Shown: positions 1-8,721, counted from the first letter of the stretch. The stretch is 64,000 bases of DNA from Phenylobacterium deserti (GCA_943332615.1 CALQQB010000002.1:167245-231244); one strand, 5' to 3'. A program made the numbers and translations. Notes: generated from the sequence alone by a model not told the origin.

Positions 1-2
1 CG

Positions 3-38
3 ACCAGCACCATCACGGACGACGACGCGCCGTTCTAG
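3..38 (+). CDS. 3' end of an upstream gene (partial)
   Basis: One frame entering from the left edge reads TSTITDDDAPF and stops at TAG (36-38). The acidic tail and aromatic last residue look like an ordinary protein C-terminus, and a plus-strand gene here would fit the plus-strand hydrolase that follows 40 bp later. Only eleven residues are visible, so the product cannot be named and the call could be chance. Confidence 0.35.
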   Translation, partial: TSTITDDDAPF

Positions 39-77
39 GCGGTGGAATCCGGGCGGCCGTCCACGTAGGTTGCCCGG

Positions 78-875
78 ATGCCAAACGCAGCGATCGACAG
101 CCTGAACTTCTACTATGAACGCGCCGGCGCCGGGCCGCGCCTGCTGTTCATCTCCGGCTCCGGCGGCGACCTGCGCAACCAGCCCAACGTGTTCGCCTCG
201 CCGCTGGCCAAGGCGTTTGACCTAGTGGCCTACGACCAGCGCGGGCTGGGGCGAACCGACAAGCCGGACGTTCCCTACACCATGGCGCAGTACGGCGATG
301 ACGCCGCGGCGCTGATGGACCACCTGGGGTGGGACGACGCCCTGGTGATGGGCGTCTCATTCGGCGGCATGGTGGCGCAGGAACTGGTGCTGCGGCATCC
401 GGAGCGGGTCACGAAGGTGGTGCTGGCCTGCACCTCACCCGGCGGCGCGGGCGGCGCCTCCTATCCCTTCCACGAGATCGAGCACCTGAAGGGCGAGGAC
501 CGCGCCCGCCACATGATGCCGATCAGCGACACCCACCGCGACGCCGCCTGGGGCGCCGCCCATCCGGAGGACTACGAGCGGTTCGTGCAGCTGGCGGCGG
601 CCGACCCCTTCGTCGACGAACCCGGCCGCGACGCCGGCGCCCATCGGCAGTTCGAGGCGCGCGCCAAGCACGACACCTGGGACCGGCTGCCGGATATCGC
701 CTGCCCCGTGCTGATCGCCGCCGGCCGCTACGACGGCATCGCCCTGCCCGAGACCCAGGACCGCATGGCCGCCCGCATCCCCGGCGCCGAGCTGCAGTGG
801 TTCGAGGGCGGGCACCCGTTCATGATCCAGGACCGCAGCGCCTATCCGGCGGTGATCAGCTTCCTGAACCGTTAG
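78..875 (+). CDS. alpha/beta-fold hydrolase
   Basis: This is a 265-residue single-domain alpha/beta hydrolase, presumably cytoplasmic because no signal peptide is visible. The oxyanion region is ISGSGGD near residue 26. The nucleophile elbow is GVSFGG with Ser94 as nucleophile. The acid is probably Asp219 in AGRYDG and the base is His246 in GGHPF, which gives a complete Ser-Asp-His triad at the usual spacing. Length and layout fit the 3-oxoadipate enol-lactonase/haloperoxidase-like group, but the substrate cannot be read from the sequence. The stop codon overlaps the stop of the convergent maleylacetate-reductase-like gene. Both could serve aromatic or ester catabolism, which is inference from the neighbouring family only. 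Confidence 0.85.
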   Translation: MPNAAIDSLNFYYERAGAGPRLLFISGSGGDLRNQPNVFASPLAKAFDLVAYDQRGLGRTDKPDVPYTMAQYGDDAAALMDHLGWDDALVMGVSFGGMVAQELVLRHPERVTKVVLACTSPGGAGGASYPFHEIEHLKGEDRARHMMPISDTHRDAAWGAAHPEDYERFVQLAAADPFVDEPGRDAGAHRQFEARAKHDTWDRLPDIACPVLIAAGRYDGIALPETQDRMAARIPGAELQWFEGGHPFMIQDRSAYPAVISFLNR

Positions 876-2026
876 CCCGCCGCGAGCTCCAATATCTCCA
901 TAATGTCCGCCGGGCCCGTGATCGGGCGCGGGCTCTGGCGGACGCCCGCGTCATGCATCGTGTGCTCGGCGATGTCGGCGAAGTCTTCGCGGCCGATGCC
1001 GACGCTCTTGAGATCGCCCGGCAGGCCCAGGCTCCACACGAGGTTGCGCACCGCGTCGGCGGCGGTGGCGCCGCCCATCAGCGCGCTGATCACCGCCTGG
1101 CGGTCTCCGGCGGCCTTGGCGGTCCAGGCCAGCACGGCCGGCAGGGTGACGCAGGAGGTGATGCCGTGGGGCACGCCGTAGCTGCCGCCCAGGGTGTGGC
1201 CGATGGCGTGGCTGGGGCCCATGCCGCGCCCAGAGCCGGAGCCGCTGATCGCCAGCCACATGCCGAACTGGCACTCCAGGCGCGCGTCCAGGCTGGCGGG
1301 GTCGGCTTGCGTGGCCGCGAGGCCACGGGACAGGCGCATCAGGCCGTCGGCGGCCAGGGCGTCGGCATAGGGCGCGCGGACAGGGTGGCACAGCTGCTCG
1401 ACGGCGTGGTCCACCGCCTTCATGCCGGTGGAGAACCAGAGCTGTGGCGGGGTGGGCAGCGTCATGGCCGGGTCGAGGATCACGGCGCGGGGGGCGAGCG
1501 CGGGGTGGGTGTATCCCTCCTTCGACCTGCGGGCGGTGTCGGTGACCCCGGCAAAGGGTGTGAACTCGGCAGCCGACAGCGTCGTGGGGATGGCTGCCAT
1601 GCGGACCCCCGGCGCGATCTTGCTGACATCGATTCGGCCCTCGCCGCGGCCGGCGCGGTAGGCGTCGAGCTGGGCGGGCTCGGTGAGGCCGGCCCAGAGA
1701 CAGAGCTGGACCACCTTGGTGGCGTCAATCACCGAGCCGCCGCCCAGGGCCACCAGCAGGTCGGCATCGACACGGCGGGCCTCGGCGGCGGCGGCAAGGA
1801 CGCCTTCACGCGGCGAGTGGGCGCCGATTCCGGAGAACACCCCGACGCACAAGTCCCCCAAGGCCTCTCGCACGTCGCGCGCCAGGCTATCCGCCAGCGA
1901 GGCGGTGGTGGTGATCACCAGACGCGAGCAACCCCAGGCCTTGGCCAGCTCGGCGACGACCTCGGCGGCCGGGCGGCCGTAGACCACCTGATCCTGCCGG
2001 GGGAACCGGTGCGTTCCAGTGAGCAT
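872..2026 (-). CDS. maleylacetate reductase-like iron-containing alcohol dehydrogenase
   Basis: The product has 384 residues. The start is taken as the ATG at 2026 because an AGGAG lies just upstream and the family N-terminus (MLTGTHRFPRQDQVVYG) begins there, although the frame stays open much further. Features of the Fe-ADH family are the nucleotide-binding segment ALGGGSVIDATK, the metal region GMKAVDHAVEQLCHP, and the His-rich stretch SHAIGHTLGG...VPHG that is typical of maleylacetate reductases. These enzymes reduce maleylacetate to 3-oxoadipate with NAD(P)H in chloroaromatic and resorcinol degradation. No ring-cleavage dioxygenase is nearby, so the physiological substrate is uncertain. 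The gene is divergent from rnr, with 42 bp between starts. Confidence 0.85.
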   Translation of the reverse strand: MLTGTHRFPRQDQVVYGRPAAEVVAELAKAWGCSRLVITTTASLADSLARDVREALGDLCVGVFSGIGAHSPREGVLAAAAEARRVDADLLVALGGGSVIDATKVVQLCLWAGLTEPAQLDAYRAGRGEGRIDVSKIAPGVRMAAIPTTLSAAEFTPFAGVTDTARRSKEGYTHPALAPRAVILDPAMTLPTPPQLWFSTGMKAVDHAVEQLCHPVRAPYADALAADGLMRLSRGLAATQADPASLDARLECQFGMWLAISGSGSGRGMGPSHAIGHTLGGSYGVPHGITSCVTLPAVLAWTAKAAGDRQAVISALMGGATAADAVRNLVWSLGLPGDLKSVGIGREDFADIAEHTMHDAGVRQSPRPITGPADIMEILELAAG

Positions 2027-2068
2027 CTTTTGGTCTCCTGGCCGGCGGCGCAGTGGTAAGCACGGGGA

Positions 2069-4369
2069 ATGGCCCAACCCAAGACGCCCAAGTCCACCCG
2101 CTTTGCCAAGGGGCTTCCCGACCGCGACGCCCTTTTGAAGTTCATCCGTGACAGCGGCGAGACGGACAAGGCCGCGATCGCGGCCGCCTTCGGTCTGAAG
2201 GGCGAGGACCGGCGCGCGCTCCGGGCCATGCTGCAGACGCTGGAAGCGGACGGCACGCTGGGCAAGCGTGGCCGGCGCGGCGTGGCCGAGGCCGGGACCC
2301 TGCCCGAGGTCGGCGTGGCCGAGGTGATGGAGCGCGACGCGGACGGCGAGCTGATGGTTCGCCTGGTCCGGGGCGAGGACGCACCGCTGGTGGCGCTGGC
2401 CCCCGGCGGCGATGCAAAGAGCGGGGCGCCGGGCGTCGGCGACCGGCTGCTGGTGCGGTTCGTGAAGCTGGAGAACGGCGAGACCGAGGCGCGCCTCATC
2501 AAGCGCCTGGGCCAGAGCGCGCATCGGGTGCTGGGCGTGGTGCGCAAGGTTCGCCGCGAAATCCGCGTGGAGCCGGTGGACCGCCGCTCGAAGAACAGCC
2601 TGACCCTGCCGCTGGACACCGAGGTGCGCGACGGCGACCTGGTGCTGGCCGAGATCGAGAGCGACGGCGGACGCTTCGGCCCCAAGCGCGGCAAGCTGCT
2701 GGAGATCGTCGGCCGCGAGGACGAGCCCCGCGCGGCTTCCCTGATCGCCATCCACACCCACGGCATCCCCATGGGCTTCTCGCCCGGCGCCGAGGCGGAA
2801 GCCGAGGAGGCCGAGCCGCCGACGCTCAGCGGTCGCGAGGACATGCGCGACGTGCCCTTGATCACCATCGACCCGCAGGACGCGCGCGACCACGACGACG
2901 CGGTCTTCGCGCAGTCCGACGACGATCCGAAGAACCCCGGCGGCTGGGTCTGCTGGGTCGCCATCGCCGACGTGGCCGCCTACGTCCGGCCGGGCACGGA
3001 ACTGGACCGGATCGCCCGCGAGAAGGGCAACAGCGTCTACTTCCCCGACCGGGTGGAGCCGATGCTGCCGGAGCGGCTATCCAACGGCCTGTGCAGCCTG
3101 CGCGAGGGCGAGAACCGCGCCTGCCTGGCGGTGCGGATGGTGTTCGGCGCGGACGGGCGGAAGAAATCTCAGCGGTTCGTGCGCGGCCTGATGCGCTCGG
3201 CCGCCAAGCTCAGCTACGAACAGGCGCAGGCGGCGATCGACGGGAACCCCGACGACAAGACCGGTCCGCTGCTGGAGCCGGTGCTGCGGCCCCTGTGGGC
3301 CGCATACGCCTGCCTGAAGAAGGGCCGCGATGCCCGCTCGCCCCTGGCCATCGAGAGCCTGGAGCGGAAGATCTCGATCAACCCCGAGGGCGAGATCGCC
3401 GCGATCACGCCGCGCGCCAGCCTGGAGGCGCACAAGCTGATCGAGGAGTTCATGATCCAGGCTAACGTCTCGGCCGCCGAGATGCTGGAGCAGAAGAAGG
3501 TCCCGCTGATCTACCGGATCCACGACCAGCCCAGCGATCAGAAGGTCTTCGCGCTGGTGGACTTCCTGTCGACCCTGGGCCTGCCGTGGACCAAGGGCGA
3601 GGCGCCGCGCACCGAGCGGTTCAACAAGCTGCTGGCCGAGACCCGCGACGGTCCGCATGCCGACATCGTCAACGAGGTGGTGCTGCGCACCCAGATGCAG
3701 GCGATCTATTCCACCGAGAATATCGGCCACTATGGCCTGAACCTGGCCAAGTACGCCCACTTCACCTCGCCGATCCGCCGCTACGCCGACCTGATCGTCC
3801 ACCGGGCGTTGGTGACGGCCCTGGGGATGGGGAGCGACGGGCTGTCGGACCGCGATATCGCCACGATGAAGGATACCGCCGAGATCATCACCTTCGCCGA
3901 GCGCCGCGCCATGGCCGCCGAGCGCGACGCCACCGACCGCTATGTGGCGGCCTTCCTGGCTGAGCATGTGGGGGCGGAATTCGCCGGGCGGATCACCGGG
4001 GTCACGCGCTTCGGCCTGTTCGTGCGGCTGGCGGAGACCGGGGCGGACGGGCTGGTGCCGGTGTCGCGGCTGGGCGGCGAGTACTTCGTCCACGACGACC
4101 GCATGCACGCCCTGGTGGGAGAGCGCAGCGGTGCGCGCTGGCCCCTGGGCATGACGGTGCAGGTGCGGCTGGCGGAAGCCACGCCGATCACCGGCGGGCT
4201 GCTGTTCGAGATGCTGAGCGAGCCGGGCCCGCCGGACCGCACCGCGCCCAGGCCACGGCTGGGCATGCGGGCGCGAGGCGGCGGGGGGCCAGGCGGCAAA
4301 CCCCCGACCGGGCGGCCGCCGGGCATCCGGACGGGGCGCAAGCAGAAGATGGGTGGAAAGAAGCGTTAG
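2069..4369 (+). CDS. rnr: ribonuclease R
   Basis: A 766-residue 3'-5' exoribonuclease that degrades structured RNA. An N-terminal winged-helix segment (roughly residues 1-80) is followed by cold-shock/OB domains, and then by the RNB catalytic domain with the metal-binding Asp cluster IDPQDARDHDDAVFA around residues 266-281. The IRRYADLIVHRAL motif is near residue 570. An S1 RNA-binding domain (GRITGVTRFGLFVRL) starts near residue 635, and a basic Gly/Arg/Lys-rich tail ends the protein. Length and order match alphaproteobacterial RNase R rather than RNase II. The stop codon overlaps the stop of the convergent TMEM175-like gene. Confidence 0.95.
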   Translation: MAQPKTPKSTRFAKGLPDRDALLKFIRDSGETDKAAIAAAFGLKGEDRRALRAMLQTLEADGTLGKRGRRGVAEAGTLPEVGVAEVMERDADGELMVRLVRGEDAPLVALAPGGDAKSGAPGVGDRLLVRFVKLENGETEARLIKRLGQSAHRVLGVVRKVRREIRVEPVDRRSKNSLTLPLDTEVRDGDLVLAEIESDGGRFGPKRGKLLEIVGREDEPRAASLIAIHTHGIPMGFSPGAEAEAEEAEPPTLSGREDMRDVPLITIDPQDARDHDDAVFAQSDDDPKNPGGWVCWVAIADVAAYVRPGTELDRIAREKGNSVYFPDRVEPMLPERLSNGLCSLREGENRACLAVRMVFGADGRKKSQRFVRGLMRSAAKLSYEQAQAAIDGNPDDKTGPLLEPVLRPLWAAYACLKKGRDARSPLAIESLERKISINPEGEIAAITPRASLEAHKLIEEFMIQANVSAAEMLEQKKVPLIYRIHDQPSDQKVFALVDFLSTLGLPWTKGEAPRTERFNKLLAETRDGPHADIVNEVVLRTQMQAIYSTENIGHYGLNLAKYAHFTSPIRRYADLIVHRALVTALGMGSDGLSDRDIATMKDTAEIITFAERRAMAAERDATDRYVAAFLAEHVGAEFAGRITGVTRFGLFVRLAETGADGLVPVSRLGGEYFVHDDRMHALVGERSGARWPLGMTVQVRLAEATPITGGLLFEMLSEPGPPDRTAPRPRLGMRARGGGGPGGKPPTGRPPGIRTGRKQKMGGKKR

Positions 4370-5007
4370 GCCGTCCGCGGCTGCGCTTTCGGCTTCAGCA
4401 GGCCTTCCGACACGGCGAAGACGAGACCGATGATCGGCCAGCAGAAGTGCGCCGCGATGACATAGCCGGAGGCCAGGAGGCCCAGCCCGATCGCGAAGGC
4501 CACACCCGGCGCCGAAGCGCGCGACAGCCGATAGAGCAGTTCCCCGCGCGGCGAGCCGCCGGCGATGAGCTTGCCGCCGCCGCGATAGCACACCGCCACC
4601 AGGACCATGTTCGTCGCCGAGGTCGCGATCAGGACCCAGCAGTAGAACGCCCAGGCCGCACTCGCGGACAAGCTCTCGCCAAACCACGCTGCCGCAAAGG
4701 GAATGAGGCAGACGGGCAGCAGGAACAGCAGATTCACCACCGCGGTCGGCCAGTCGAAGTGCGCCAGCCGTCGCGTGGTGTTCAGGTGAGCCACCCAAAA
4801 CACGCCGATGAGGGCGAAACTCATCGCGAAGATTCCAATGTGACCGATCAACGACCTCATGCTGTCCACGGTCAGTCCGCTTGGTTCTTCCGGGGGCTTC
4901 AGCTCAAGGACCAGCAGCGTCATCGCAATGGCGAAAACGGCGTCGGTGAAGAACAGCATGCGGTGCAGCAGGCGTTCCTCGAGATCCGCATGTTGTGCAT
5001 GCCCCAT
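4366..5007 (-). CDS. TMEM175/DUF1211-family membrane protein
   Basis: A 213-residue integral membrane protein with about six hydrophobic segments. The first helix carries FFTDAVFAIAMTLLVLELK, the hallmark of the bacterial TMEM175 (DUF1211) potassium-channel family, whose usual core is FSD followed by a run of small and Leu residues. Here the second position is Thr (FTD) rather than Ser. Known bacterial members are homotetrameric K+ channels without a TVGYG filter. Function here is inferred from family only. The gene stands alone: it converges on rnr with overlapping stop codons, and its start faces the Nudix gene across about 100 bp. Confidence 0.8.
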   Translation of the reverse strand: MGHAQHADLEERLLHRMLFFTDAVFAIAMTLLVLELKPPEEPSGLTVDSMRSLIGHIGIFAMSFALIGVFWVAHLNTTRRLAHFDWPTAVVNLLFLLPVCLIPFAAAWFGESLSASAAWAFYCWVLIATSATNMVLVAVCYRGGGKLIAGGSPRGELLYRLSRASAPGVAFAIGLGLLASGYVIAAHFCWPIIGLVFAVSEGLLKPKAQPRTA

Positions 5008-5106
5008 ACGCCGGTCCCCAAAACGCTGCCGTCATGATGCCGCAGGGCGAGGGTTCCGCAAGGTCGCGCTTCCCTCACGCGGCGGTGCAGTCATACAGTT
5101 GTTCGC

Positions 5107-5817
5107 ATGAACGCCCCCGCTCCACCCGTTGCGCACAAGCCCGAGGGTCCGCCCCGTGTCCCCGGCCAAAGGGCCGTGCGCCCGAAGAACGCCGCGACGG
5201 TGATGATCATCCGCCGCGATGCCGCCAAGCCGCGGGTGCTGATGGGCCGTCGCCATGGCGGGCACAGCTTCATGCCCGACCGCTGGGTGTTCCCCGGCGG
5301 GCGGATCGACCGCGCCGACTATCGCGCACCGTTCGCGACCGACCTGCGGCCGGAGGTGGGGGCGCTGTTCGACAAGCACCTGCCGGTCGGGCGCGGCCGG
5401 GCGCTGGCGCTGGCGGCCGTCCGGGAGACATGGGAGGAGACCGGCCTCCTGCTGGGCAGGCCCGGCGAGGGGCGCGGTACGGGGCCCTGGAAGGATTTCG
5501 TCGCCCAGGGCGTGCTGCCCGACCTGGAGGCCCTGGATGTGATCGCGCGCGCCATCACGCCGCCCGCGGTCGGCAAGCGGTTCGACACCTGGTTCCTGCT
5601 GGCCGACGCCGAGGGCCTCAGCAGCCTGGATCGCCAGGCCGACTGCGGCGAACTGGAAGAGATCGCCTGGTTCGAGTTCGAGGCGGCCATGGAACTGCAG
5701 CTGCCGGCCGTCACTCGGATGATGATCAAGGAAGCTGGAGAGCGGATGAAGGACCCCACGCGCCCGAAGCTGTTCCTGCGGTTCCGGGACAAGGCGATGC
5801 GACCGGCGAGCCTTTAA
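5107..5817 (+). CDS. Nudix hydrolase (NUDT19/CoA-pyrophosphatase-like)
   Basis: A 236-residue Nudix protein. The core motif AAVRETWEETGLLLG (about residues 104-118) supplies the REUxEExGU half of the Nudix box. The Glu that normally sits eight residues before the REU is Arg here, as in the long-insert NUDT7/NUDT19-type proteins. The N-terminal GRRHGGHSFMPDRWVFPGG is the typical substrate-side strand. It probably hydrolyses a CoA or nucleoside-diphosphate derivative, but the substrate is not determined by the sequence. The ATG at 5107 has only a modest ribosome-binding site. An 8-bp GC stem (5821-5843) follows the stop and overlaps the rpmG promoter. Confidence 0.85.
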   Translation: MNAPAPPVAHKPEGPPRVPGQRAVRPKNAATVMIIRRDAAKPRVLMGRRHGGHSFMPDRWVFPGGRIDRADYRAPFATDLRPEVGALFDKHLPVGRGRALALAAVRETWEETGLLLGRPGEGRGTGPWKDFVAQGVLPDLEALDVIARAITPPAVGKRFDTWFLLADAEGLSSLDRQADCGELEEIAWFEFEAAMELQLPAVTRMMIKEAGERMKDPTRPKLFLRFRDKAMRPASL

Positions 5818-5828
5818 GCGGCGGCCCA

Positions 5829-5856
5829 TTGACTTTGGGCCGCGGATTCGTATTTT
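5829..5856 (+). promoter_or_regulatory. sigma-70-like promoter of rpmG
   Basis: TTGACT (5829-5834) and TATTTT (5851-5856) are separated by 16 bp, placing the transcript start near 5863, about 70 nt before the rpmG ATG. The -35 box lies inside the loop of a GCGGCCCA/TGGGCCGC stem that could also end the Nudix transcript. Prediction from consensus match only. Confidence 0.6.
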
Positions 5857-5931
5857 CCGCGCCTCCTGAACACCTGCCGGCGGTGCGATCCCGTTTGGCC
5901 CCGCGAAATTCCTGACTAGGGGACTGCACCC

Positions 5932-6099
5932 ATGGCGAAGCCCGCCTCAATCAAGATCCGGCTGAATTCGTCGGCCGATACCGGCTTCTTCTACGTGACC
6001 AAGAAGAACGCCCGCACCAAGACCGACAAGCTGGTGATGAAGAAGTACGATCCCGTCGTGCGCAAGCACGTGGAATTCCGCGAAGGCAAGATCAAGTAG
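5932..6099 (+). CDS. rpmG: 50S ribosomal protein L33
   Basis: A 55-residue basic protein starting [20 protein letters not shown] and ending REGKIK, matching the alphaproteobacterial L33 (cysteine-free, zinc-independent form). It is a component of the 50S E-site region. The start has AGGGGA eight bases upstream. The gene is monocistronic, with a good sigma-70-like promoter before it and an intrinsic terminator 30 bp after it. In Caulobacter rpmG is likewise apart from the main ribosomal clusters. Confidence 0.95.
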   Translation: MAKPASIKIRLNSSADTGFFYVTKKNARTKTDKLVMKKYDPVVRKHVEFREGKIK

Positions 6100-6129
6100 G
6101 CTGAAGAAGCCTCTGATTTCGTTTGCAAG

Positions 6130-6155
6130 CGCCCGGCCGAAAGGTCGGGCGTTTT
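6130..6155 (+). terminator. rpmG intrinsic terminator
   Basis: A nine-pair stem CGCCCGGCC / GGTCGGGCG (one G-U pair) closes a GAAA tetraloop and is followed directly by TTTT and TGCGTT. It lies 30 bp after the rpmG stop and about 60 bp from the convergent pleD stop, so it may work for both directions. Confidence 0.85.
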
Positions 6156-6158
6156 GCG

Positions 6159-6190
6159 TTCTTCCCTCACCGGATTCTTCCCTCACCGGA
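6159..6190 (+). repeat. perfect 16-bp tandem duplication
   Basis: TTCTTCCCTCACCGGA occurs twice head to tail (6159-6174 and 6175-6190), between the rpmG terminator and the pleD stop. It resembles the ends of the palindromic elements found elsewhere in the window and may be a remnant of one. Confidence 0.8.
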
Positions 6191-6214
6191 ACGGGGAGGG
6201 TAAGAGCGCGGCGG

Positions 6215-7579
6215 TCAGGCCGCCCGCACGAACACCCGGTTTCGACCTCGCGACTTGGCCTCGTAGACGGCTTCGTCGGCACGTTTCATCAGGGCGGTAG
6301 GGGTATCTTCCGCGCCGCAGCTGGTGGCGACGCCGATGGAGATGGTGACCCCCAGCATCTGCTCGCCGCCCATGACGCCGAAGGGGGCGCCGGCCACGTG
6401 CAGGCGGATGCGCTCGGCGATGCGGCGGGCGTCTTCCAGATCGGTGTCGGGCATCACCACCACGAACTCCTCGCCGCCGTGGCGCACGGGCAGGTCGATG
6501 GCGCGGACGTTGGAGGCCAGGCGCACCGCGAACTCGCGCAGCACCTCGTCGCCCACGTCATGGCCGAAGCTGTCGTTGACCTTCTTGAAGTGGTCGATGT
6601 CGATGACCAGCAGGGACACCGGCATGCCATCGACGCTGGCCCGGCGCATCAGCGCCTCGAGCTGGCCCGACATGTAGCGGCGATTGTGCAGGCCGGTGAG
6701 CTGGTCGGTGACGGCCAGCTCAAGGGAGTGGTCGAGATTGGCGCGCAGATAGTCGGTGTAGCGCTTGCGGCGGATCTGGGTGCGCACGCGGGCGGCCAGC
6801 TCGCCCGGATCTATGGGGCGCGCCAACAGGTCGTTGACCCCGATCTCCAGCGCCTTGATCGCCTTTTGCCGCTCGTCGATGTCGGCCACCGCCAGGATCG
6901 GCAGTTTGCGGGTCTGCTCGTCGGAGCGCAGCTGGGCGGCGAAGCGCAGGCCGTCGAAGGTCTTGGCGCCGATATTGACGATCACCAGGTCCACCGGCCC
7001 GCGGGCGGTGAGCAACGCCTTGGCGGGATCGGTCTCGACGATGGGACGGTGTTCGACAGCGAGTTCGTCGGAGACCCGCTTCGCCTGGCGCTCGTTGTCA
7101 TCGACGATCAGGATACGGCCGCCGGAGCCGCCGAGTCTCGACGCGGCCCCCGCGATGACCCCCATCCGCCGGCCGGAAGCCTCGCGGTCGCGCAGTTCGT
7201 CGATGACGCTCTTCAGCCGCGTCAGGCTGCGCACCCGGGCCAGCAGCATGACATCGTCGATGGGCTTGGTCAGGAAGTCGTCGGCGCCGGCCTCCAGCCC
7301 CGCCACCCGGTCGGCGCGGCCGTCGAGGGCCGTGACCAGCACCACCGGCACATGGCGCGTCTCGGGGTCGTCCTTCAGCCGCCGGCAGACGGCAAAGCCG
7401 TCCATGCCCGGCATCATGACGTCGAGGAGCACGATGTCGGGGCGTTCAGACGCGGCGATCGCCAGGGCGGTCGGGCCGTCCGAAGCAGTCAGGACCTCAT
7501 AATATTCCGCGGTCAGCTTTGCCTGCAGCAGGCGCACATTCGAGTCGATGTCATCGACGACCAGGATGCGGGCGGACAT
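6215..7579 (-). CDS. pleD: response regulator diguanylate cyclase PleD
   Basis: A 454-residue cytoplasmic protein with the REC-REC-GGDEF architecture of Caulobacter PleD. The first receiver (residues 1-120) has acidic residues D9/D10 and phospho-acceptor Asp53 in IVLLDVMMPGMDG. A second, degenerate receiver spans about 153-268. The cyclase domain has GGEEF near residues 367-371 and the allosteric inhibitory RxxD site as RAID, five residues before it. It makes c-di-GMP and in Caulobacter drives the motile-to-stalked transition after phosphorylation by DivJ. It follows divK by 9 bp, the conserved divK-pleD operon. Confidence 0.97.
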   Translation of the reverse strand: MSARILVVDDIDSNVRLLQAKLTAEYYEVLTASDGPTALAIAASERPDIVLLDVMMPGMDGFAVCRRLKDDPETRHVPVVLVTALDGRADRVAGLEAGADDFLTKPIDDVMLLARVRSLTRLKSVIDELRDREASGRRMGVIAGAASRLGGSGGRILIVDDNERQAKRVSDELAVEHRPIVETDPAKALLTARGPVDLVIVNIGAKTFDGLRFAAQLRSDEQTRKLPILAVADIDERQKAIKALEIGVNDLLARPIDPGELAARVRTQIRRKRYTDYLRANLDHSLELAVTDQLTGLHNRRYMSGQLEALMRRASVDGMPVSLLVIDIDHFKKVNDSFGHDVGDEVLREFAVRLASNVRAIDLPVRHGGEEFVVVMPDTDLEDARRIAERIRLHVAGAPFGVMGGEQMLGVTISIGVATSCGAEDTPTALMKRADEAVYEAKSRGRNRVFVRAA

Positions 7580-7588
7580 CGCGGAGGC

Positions 7589-7954
7589 CTAGGCCAGCAG
7601 GCGCTTGATGGTTTCGAGGAAGTGGGAGATCGAGATCGGCTTGGAGATATAGGCCTCGCAGCCCCCTTCCCGGATTCTCTCTTCGTCGCCCTTCATGGCG
7701 AAGGCGGTGACGGCGACGACCGGAATGTGGGCCAGGTCGTCGTCTTCCTTCAGCCACTTGGTGACCTCCAGGCCCGAGATTTCCGGCAGCTGGATGTCCA
7801 TGAGGATCAGGTCCGGCCGGTGCTCGCGGGCGAGCGAAAGCGCCGCGAGACCCTCACGGGTTTCGAGGGTTTCGTAGCCCTGGGCTTCGAGCAGATCATG
7901 AAAGAGCTTCATGTTCAGCTCGTTATCCTCGACGATGAGGACCTTCTTGGCCAT
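7589..7954 (-). CDS. divK: single-domain response regulator DivK
   Basis: A 121-residue stand-alone receiver domain with acidic pocket E9/D10, phospho-acceptor Asp53 in [13 protein letters not shown], the Thr/Ala switch region [14 protein letters not shown] and the conserved Lys in YISKPI. It matches Caulobacter DivK, which is phosphorylated by DivJ and dephosphorylated by PleC, and which lowers CtrA activity through the DivL-CckA pathway. The ATG at 7954 has an AAGG upstream. It is the first gene of the divK-pleD operon. The 98-bp upstream gap contains an AT-rich patch with TTAA half-sites (8034-8037) but no perfect CtrA box. Confidence 0.96.
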   Translation of the reverse strand: MAKKVLIVEDNELNMKLFHDLLEAQGYETLETREGLAALSLAREHRPDLILMDIQLPEISGLEVTKWLKEDDDLAHIPVVAVTAFAMKGDEERIREGGCEAYISKPISISHFLETIKRLLA

Positions 7955-8052
7955 TCAAGGACCTTACGTATGCGGGTGACCGGGCCGGTTTCGACCTTCC
8001 CCACCCTTCCTGTGGTTAGTCCCACAAATATCCTTAAACTTCGTTATCTGAC

Positions 8053-8721
8053 GTGGACGCAAGTGTGGCCGTGCCGATAGACAACGCCGCCCCCACCCTG
8101 GCCTCGCTGGGGCTGTCGCCCGCGCGCCCGCTGGTGCTGGTGGACGTTGACGAGGTGCTGGGCCTGTTCATGCAGGGTTTTGGCGACTTCCTGGCCGGTG
8201 AAGGCCTGGAAATGCGGGTCGAGAAGTTCGCGCTGTTCCAGAACATCTATCGGCCGGGCGCGGTCGAACACCTGGATATCGTCGAGGGTCGCCGGCTGTT
8301 CGACGCGTTCTTCAGGGGCCACTGCGACCAGATCGAGCCGGCGCCGGGCGCCATCGCGGCGCTGAACCGGCTGGCCGATCACGCCGAGATCCTGATCCTC
8401 TCCAATGCCCCGGCTGACGCCCAGGCCTTGCGGACCCGGTGGTTGCAGAAGCACGGCATGGCCCATCCGTTGATCCTCAACACCGGGCCGAAAGGCCCCA
8501 TCGCCGCGGGCCTGACCGCGCAGACCCTGCACCCGACGGCGTTCGTGGACGACCTGTTGTCGAACCTGGACTCGGTGGCCGATCACTCGCCGGCGACGGC
8601 CACCTTTCAGCACGTGGCCGACCTGCGCCTGCGCCCCTTCGCCCCACGCTCGGAGCAGCATCCGCGCATTGACGACTGGGCGGAGCTGGGGGCCGCCATC
8701 GAGGCGGCGGTTCGGCGCTGA
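8053..8721 (+). CDS. HAD-superfamily hydrolase
   Basis: A 222-residue protein with all four HAD motifs: LVLVDVDEVLG (Asp31/Asp33) for the nucleophile and acid, LILSNAP for the Ser/Thr motif, a Lys in NTGPKGP, and AFVDDLLSN for the metal-binding acid pair. It is a predicted cytoplasmic phosphatase of unknown substrate. The GTG at 8053 gives the longest form; GTG codons at 8065 and 8071 are equally possible because no clear ribosome-binding site separates them. It is divergent from divK and followed by the ROK kinase after 31 bp. Confidence 0.8.
   Translation: MDASVAVPIDNAAPTLASLGLSPARPLVLVDVDEVLGLFMQGFGDFLAGEGLEMRVEKFALFQNIYRPGAVEHLDIVEGRRLFDAFFRGHCDQIEPAPGAIAALNRLADHAEILILSNAPADAQALRTRWLQKHGMAHPLILNTGPKGPIAAGLTAQTLHPTAFVDDLLSNLDSVADHSPATATFQHVADLRLRPFAPRSEQHPRIDDWAELGAAIEAAVRR

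Noticed and set aside
329..2059. Open frame of 576 codons on the plus strand
   Set aside because: It runs through the alpha/beta hydrolase in another frame and antisense through the maleylacetate-reductase-like gene; composition is Arg/Gly/Ala-rich with no recognisable motif, a typical high-GC shadow.
7955..8052. CtrA-binding box in the divK promoter
   Set aside because: TTAA and TTAG/TTAT half-sites occur, but none have the required 7-bp spacing, so no full TTAA-N7-TTAA box can be called.
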